5,064 nucleotides of DNA from the NCBI GenBank assembly GCA_035646975.1, contig DASROJ010000075.1, forward strand, positions 1 through 5,064. The letters are read 5' to 3'. Made by a program: the position numbers and the translations under genes. Below the pieces are notes generated by a model. That model saw only the letters and a list, made by a program, of their open reading frames with translations. It was not told where the DNA came from and made no database searches. How positions within the stretch are numbered: position 1 is the first letter of the stretch; every line of letters starts with the position of its first letter. Origin of the DNA: DASROJ01 sp035646975 (GTDB lineage: Bacteria; Acidobacteriota; Polarisedimenticolia; JACPZX01; DASXTC01). Positions 1-5,064 of this stretch are shown here, piece after piece.

Positions 1-1196
1 GACATCGCCCAGACGACGATGAGGAAGTATTTCACCGGATATCTCACCGATTCGAGCGGCTTGAGCAGGGACAGGAGCGCGGGATACAGCGGGAAGAACC
101 GGCCCAGAGACAAAGTGATCCCGCCGAGCGCGAGCGCCGCCAGCACGAGGGCTTCCGCGCGCCGCCTCCGGTTGCCCGAGGTCAACCCGCCCGCCAGCCC
201 TGCGCAGGCCAGGATGATCGCGGCGGGCCCCAGATACAGACTCAGGATGAAAGGCAGACCTGCGTCGAAGACGCCACCGCCCCAATAGCTCGCGATGTCG
301 GTTCGGGTCGGATCGCCGAACAGGTCCGGCACGGCGGTCTGCAGCAACGCCATCGGAGGCAGCGACCATTTGAGCGCCTCCTCCCGGTCGAAACCCGCCC
401 CTCTTTCGGATTGAGCCAGAAGCTCGACGGTCGGCAGCACCGCGACCATCGAGATCGCCAGGGCGAGCAGCACGATGCCCGCGGCACCCGCGAGCCTCCA
501 GACCAGAGATCGCGACTGCCCTGCGGGTGCCCCCGCCGGCGCCGATCTCTCGGTTGCGCCGCCGCCGAGGCTCCAGTGAAGTCCCAGGAAACCCGCCGCG
601 GTGCACAGCAGCATCGACGGCTCCCCGGCCATTATCTGAACGGCCAGTGACAACGCCGCCAGGCTTCCCCAGGGCGAGAAGCCGCGAGTCATCGCGCGGC
701 CCGCCAGCCAGACCGTGAGCGGCATGAAGGCCGCCGAATCGAGCAGGTTGATCAGATTGCCGAGCGAAAGCATGTACCCGGAAAGGCAGAAAACCGCGGC
801 GCCGAGCAGGCTGCCGGCCCGGCTGGCCCCGATGTCCCGCAGCACCAGCCAGGCTCCGGCTCCCGCCAGGACGATCTGCAGCACGATCGACATCTTGAAC
901 GCCCACTCGAACGGCAGCACCACGAACAGCAGCGTGGTGGGATGCAGCACGAGCATGTTCGGATTGGCGAGCAGCGGCTGGCCGGCGCCGCGCAGCGGAT
1001 TCCAGAGGGGGGCGTCTCCGGCGGAGATCATCGCGGTGGTGAGCTGTCGGGCGGGATGGTGGTTCTGGCTGACGTCGCGGAAATAGAAGACGCTGCCCGG
1101 CGACATCGCCGGCGCGAAGACGAGCAGGACGAGAGCGGCCAGCGCTCCGAAGGCGATCAGGCTGGCGGCCCTGCGGCTTTCCCCGAGCGGGGACAG
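1..1196 (-). CDS. YfhO-family integral membrane protein, N-terminal ~400 residues (3' end beyond the window)
   Basis: The frame is open from a TGA at 1256-1254 to the left edge, giving about 400 residues; YfhO proteins are usually 700-900 residues long, so roughly half is visible. The protein starts with a basic segment (K, RR) and a hydrophobic helix, then FRDVSQNHHP and PLWNPLRGAGQPLLANP, the conserved extracytoplasmic first-loop pattern of the family (acidic FRD, PLWNP, G-P-x-x-AN). Several Leu/Ala-rich membrane helices follow, then SYWGGGVFDAGLPF and, near the left edge, SLGRFFPLYPALLSLL and VRYPVKYFL, also family-typical. YfhO proteins are thought to be GT-C-like membrane glycosyltransferases; in Firmicutes they take part in glycosylating cell-surface polymers. 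The substrate here is unknown. The chosen start is CTG at 1196-1194, 6-7 bases after GGGAGGA; CTG at 1202-1200, which overlaps the previous stop as CTGA, is the alternative. The ATG at 1106-1104 would delete the first helix. Family assignment is fairly sure; the start is not. Confidence 0.85.
   Translation of the reverse strand, partial: MSPLGESRRAASLIAFGALAALVLLVFAPAMSPGSVFYFRDVSQNHHPARQLTTAMISAGDAPLWNPLRGAGQPLLANPNMLVLHPTTLLFVVLPFEWAFKMSIVLQIVLAGAGAWLVLRDIGASRAGSLLGAAVFCLSGYMLSLGNLINLLDSAAFMPLTVWLAGRAMTRGFSPWGSLAALSLAVQIMAGEPSMLLCTAAGFLGLHWSLGGGATERSAPAGAPAGQSRSLVWRLAGAAGIVLLALAISMVAVLPTVELLAQSERGAGFDREEALKWSLPPMALLQTAVPDLFGDPTRTDIASYWGGGVFDAGLPFILSLYLGPAAIILACAGLAGGLTSGNRRRRAEALVLAALALGGITLSLGRFFPLYPALLSLLKPLESVRYPVKYFLIVVWAM
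1180..1193 (-). other. Small GC hairpin just after the presumed yfhO start
   Basis: TCCCC and GGGGA pair around a GCTC loop, forming a 5-bp stem within the first codons of the yfhO-like gene. It is followed by AAGCC and has no T-tract, so it is not an intrinsic terminator. It could affect translation initiation at the non-ATG start, or be chance in GC-rich coding sequence. Confidence 0.3.
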
Positions 1197-1198
1197 TT

Positions 1199-2650
<1,452 letters not shown>

Positions 2651-2658
2651 GACGCGTT

Positions 2659-2665
2659 CTCCCTC
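2659..2665 (-). promoter_or_regulatory. Ribosome binding site of the pilR-like gene
   Basis: GAGGGAG lies in the 24-base gap between the pseudo-receiver stop and the ATG at 2650, with 8 bases between the final GGAG and the start. This is the only gap between genes in the window. It shows no room for a promoter or terminator, so the gene is probably read from the transcript of its upstream neighbours. Confidence 0.7.
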
Positions 2666-2674
2666 GTGTCCGGG

Positions 2675-3442
2675 TCAGGTCCTGCTGTATCCCTGTTTGC
2701 GGCCCGGGTGAATGACGGCGAGAATCTCCCGCTCGACGTCCTCGGGCTCCGCCAGCTTCCAGAGACAGGCGCTCGCCCCAAGCTCCACGGACCTGAGAAA
2801 CGTCTCGTCGTCCAGCGTCGCGGTGAAGACGATCACCGGGACGCCCGGCTGCAGCCGCGCCGCCTCGCGCACCACTTCGAATCCGTCCTGTTGCGCGCGC
2901 AGTGTCTCGGTGATCACCAGCGCGTACTCGGCGGTCGACATCAGCTTGACGGCTTCAGCCGGATTGGCCGCCGTCTCCACGCGAAAGCCTTCCCCCGCGA
3001 TGATCGAGCCGATTCCCTCGGCGACTTCGGCGCAATCGTCCACGAGCAGCACGGCCGGCACCGCCTCACGCAGCGCCCTGCGCACCGCGGGCACCAGCGA
3101 AGGGACCGGCTCACCGCCGCCGCGTGTGACATGCCTGGGAAGCTCGCCGAGCTCCCAGACCCCCGCGCCGTAGGCTCTGCGACGCAGGGCGGGATCGACC
3201 GGCCCGGCCGCCAGGGCGATGACCCGCGCCGGCGGGCGCGTCCAGAGCGCCGCGGAGACCACTTCCCACTGGAGCTCGACGCCCGTGAGCGGAAGCACCA
3301 CGACACGGTAGTCGCCCCCGGCCAGCAGCCACAACGCCGACTGGGGATCCGCGGCGGCCTCCGCCTGGACGCCCGCTTCCTTGAAGGCGCTCACGTACGA
3401 CTCGAACGAGACCGCGGGTGCCTCCACGAAGAGAACTCTCAT
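2675..3442 (-). CDS. Tandem pseudo-receiver protein, possible adaptor of the PilSR-like pair
   Basis: This 255-residue protein appears to hold two CheY-like receiver folds and no DNA-binding or enzymatic output domain. Domain 2, about 128-245, is clear: LLVDD (acidic pair D135/D136), LVITE with E179 where the phospho-acceptor Asp belongs, DGFEVV, VIVFTAT with switch T207, and K229 followed by Leu instead of Pro. Domain 1, about 1-115, has the same strand/helix rhythm but is degenerate: MRVLFVEAP lacks the acidic pair, VVVLPL has Pro at the Asp position, VIALAAG lacks the Thr/Ser, and ELGELP has Glu in place of Lys. Its receiver identity rests on pattern only. Neither domain should accept phosphate; Glu in domain 2 may mimic the phosphorylated state. 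The start codon overlaps the kinase stop as ATGA with a strong GGAGG site, so the two proteins are probably made in a fixed ratio. I infer a protein-protein regulatory role toward the kinase or the PilR-like regulator. I recognise no named homolog. Confidence 0.85.
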   Translation of the reverse strand: MRVLFVEAPAVSFESYVSAFKEAGVQAEAAADPQSALWLLAGGDYRVVVLPLTGVELQWEVVSAALWTRPPARVIALAAGPVDPALRRRAYGAGVWELGELPRHVTRGGGEPVPSLVPAVRRALREAVPAVLLVDDCAEVAEGIGSIIAGEGFRVETAANPAEAVKLMSTAEYALVITETLRAQQDGFEVVREAARLQPGVPVIVFTATLDDETFLRSVELGASACLWKLAEPEDVEREILAVIHPGRKQGYSRT

Positions 3443-5064
3443 GAGGCTGCCTCCGCGGCGCCGGCGATCTCGCCGGCCATGACGATGCCGGGCGCCGCCG
3501 GCAGCGTCACCAGCACCTCGGTGCCCTTGCCCAGCCGGCTCCGCACGCGGATGCGGCCACGATGTTCCTCGACGATTCGGAAGACCACGGCCAGTCCGAG
3601 GCCCGTCCCTTCGCTGAAATTCGTCTGAAACGGCTCGAACGCGCGTCTCATCTCGCTCTCGCTCATTCCCACCCCGTCATCGGCGAAGGAGACCACGACC
3701 GATGAAGCGCCGTCCCGGGAGACGCTCACCGTGAGCGTTCCGCCACCGGGCGTCGCCTTGATGGAGTTCTTGGCGAGATTCCAGAAAACCTGCTTCATCA
3801 TGTTCGCATCGATGAATGCGTTCACCTCCGGAGACTCGAACTGCGTCCGGACCGAGTGGTTCGAGCCGAACTCCTCGCTGTTGCGCAGAAGGATCAGCGC
3901 GTCGTTGAGTATCGGCACCAGGTCGTTCGGCTGCGGGTGGAAACGCCCTGGCTTGGCGAACAGCAGGAAGTCCTTGATGATCTGATTCAGCCGCCGCGAT
4001 TCCCTAAGGACGATGTCCAGCAGCTCGCCTTCCTCGGCCGTGGGATGCAGCGACTTCTTCAGGATCTGCACCGACCCCGACATGGCGGCGAGCGGATTGC
4101 GGATTTCGTGGGCGATGCCCGCGGCCATCTGCCCGAGGGCCGCCATCCGGTCCTTGAGCCGGACCTCTTCTTCGAGCGCCTTGATGTCGGTGAGGTCCTG
4201 GAACGAGAAAATGTAACCGGTCGGCTCTCCACGCTGATCCCTGAGCACGGCCGAGGTGAATCCAAGGAAAAGACGACTGCCATCCCCGCGGATGATCGAA
4301 TCCTCGAAGCGGAATCGGCGCTCCCGGTCCAGGTTGGTCTTCAGCTTGGGCAGGAACGCGACCTCGCGGGCCAGAAACGCGTCGATGCCGGCACCCTCGA
4401 CGGCCGCCAGGCTGCGCCCCGTGATCTCCTCGGCTCCTCGGTTCATGAATGTGATGCTGCCGTCGAGGTCCGTGGTGATGATCCCGCTGCTGATGCTGTC
4501 GATGATGTTCTTGTTGAGGGCCTGCAGCTTGGCGAGGACTTCACGTTTCTCCTCCAGCTCGTCGCCGGCGGCCTTGAGCTTGAGGCTCAGGTAGGACGAA
4601 AGGTGCGCCACGGTGAAGAAGCCCACGAAATGGGAGAACAGCGAGTAGGCGACCCGCTTGTTGAGCGCCATCGCCTCGGCGGCCGGATGGATGAATGTCG
4701 GCAGACCGTCCGCGCCGGCGGCTCGCAACCCGACGGAGAGATCGGGGATCGCCCCGTAGACAATCAGCACCACGAGAAAGGCGTACATCACCCAAGCGCC
4801 GGTTGCCGAGGACATCGCCCCGGTTCGTCCGAGGGTGATGCTTGCCGCGATCAACGGAAGGAAGTAGAGCAACGAGAAGGGCGAGTCGATGCCGCCGGTC
4901 ACGTAGACGAAGCCGGTGACCAGGACGAGGTCTCCCGCCACCTGCACGCCCGCCGAAGCCGGATGCCGCGACCAGAACGGGTGAAGCAGCGCGTAGACGA
5001 TCGTCAACGCGTAGCCGGCCATCGTCAGCACGTAGAAGTGCTGCGACGCCAGGATGGGTTGCTT
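3439..5064 (-). CDS. pilS: PilS-like membrane sensor histidine kinase (5' end beyond the window)
   Basis: The frame stays open to the right edge, so the N-terminus is missing. Residues below count from the GTG codon at 5031, which is probably internal. Five hydrophobic helices are visible: around 1-20 (extending into the residues before it, QHFYVL), 31-47, 51-68, 78-97 and 128-150. PilS has six, so one probably lies beyond the edge. A charged signalling helix (about 151-175) leads to a PAS domain (about 172-285; GIITTDLDGSITFMN, later TGYIFSFQDLTD). The kinase core is intact: HisKA with AGIAHEIRNPL (phospho-acceptor H308), N box NLAKNSIKA (N422), G1 DDGVG (451-455), F box FEPF (465-468) and G2 GTGLGL (475-480). 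PilS kinases sit in the inner membrane, sense pilin levels and phosphorylate PilR. The layout and the PilR-like gene in the same operon support a PilS-type role; the real stimulus is unknown. The stop codon overlaps the next start. Confidence 0.92.
   Translation of the reverse strand, partial: KQPILASQHFYVLTMAGYALTIVYALLHPFWSRHPASAGVQVAGDLVLVTGFVYVTGGIDSPFSLLYFLPLIAASITLGRTGAMSSATGAWVMYAFLVVLIVYGAIPDLSVGLRAAGADGLPTFIHPAAEAMALNKRVAYSLFSHFVGFFTVAHLSSYLSLKLKAAGDELEEKREVLAKLQALNKNIIDSISSGIITTDLDGSITFMNRGAEEITGRSLAAVEGAGIDAFLAREVAFLPKLKTNLDRERRFRFEDSIIRGDGSRLFLGFTSAVLRDQRGEPTGYIFSFQDLTDIKALEEEVRLKDRMAALGQMAAGIAHEIRNPLAAMSGSVQILKKSLHPTAEEGELLDIVLRESRRLNQIIKDFLLFAKPGRFHPQPNDLVPILNDALILLRNSEEFGSNHSVRTQFESPEVNAFIDANMMKQVFWNLAKNSIKATPGGGTLTVSVSRDGASSVVVSFADDGVGMSESEMRRAFEPFQTNFSEGTGLGLAVVFRIVEEHRGRIRVRSRLGKGTEVLVTLPAAPGIVMAGEIAGAAEAAS
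3450..3454 (-). promoter_or_regulatory. Ribosome binding site of the tandem pseudo-receiver gene
   Basis: On the minus strand GGAGG lies inside the last kinase codons, 7 bases before the ATG at 3442. Together with the ATGA stop/start overlap it supports this start and suggests translational coupling of kinase and pseudo-receiver. Confidence 0.75.

Noticed and set aside
1104..1106. ATG as the start of the yfhO-like protein.
   Set aside because: It falls after the first hydrophobic helix and leaves about 90 bases between genes in an otherwise tightly packed operon, although it cannot be fully excluded.
2651..2674. Possible promoter or terminator between the pseudo-receiver and pilR-like genes.
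   Set aside because: The gap is only 24 bases, contains a ribosome site, and shows no hairpin with a T-tract and no sigma-54 -24/-12 pattern.
5029..5031. GTG codon as the true start of the kinase.
   Set aside because: The same frame continues upstream to the edge as plausible membrane-helix sequence (QHFYVL), and PilS-type sensors need an additional helix, so the gene almost certainly begins outside the window.

Overview
The window is a GC-rich (clearly above 60 % by eye), gene-dense bacterial segment in which every supported gene lies on the minus strand. In transcription order, from high to low coordinates, these are: (1) a membrane-bound PilS-like sensor histidine kinase, cut off at the right edge; (2) a small protein made of two receiver-like domains and no output domain; (3) a full-length PilR/NtrC-type sigma-54 response regulator; and (4) a YfhO-family multi-membrane-span protein, cut off at the left edge. 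The first junction is a 4-base ATGA overlap, the second a 24-base gap with a Shine-Dalgarno site, and the third an overlap or near overlap at a CTG codon. There is no intergenic space for internal promoters or terminators, so the segment reads as one operon. No RNA gene, mobile element, CRISPR array or attachment site was seen.

The kinase and regulator look like a PilS/PilR pair. The kinase has a multi-helix membrane sensor, a helical linker, a PAS domain and an intact HisKA/HATPase core. The regulator has a phosphorylatable receiver, an AAA+ domain with a GSFTGA loop, and a Fis-type helix-turn-helix containing the FRSxRY pattern that I know from PilR. In well-studied bacteria this pair controls type IV pilin transcription through sigma-54; no pilus gene lies inside the window, so that role is inferred.

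The unusual member is the double-receiver protein between them. Its second domain keeps the acidic pair, the switch threonine and the lysine of a working receiver, but has glutamate at the phospho-acceptor position. Its first domain has lost nearly all catalytic residues. It is therefore probably a phosphorylation-independent adaptor or modulator of the kinase-regulator pair, a three-part variant of PilSR that I do not recognise as described.

The last gene encodes a YfhO-family protein (putative GT-C-type membrane glycosyltransferase). Its frame has no ATG, GTG or TTG between the upstream in-frame stop and an ATG that would remove the first membrane helix, so a CTG start is likely. Taxonomy cannot be fixed from this sequence; a GC-rich Gram-negative such as a myxobacterial/deltaproteobacterial or Eisenbacteria-like lineage would fit, but that is a guess.
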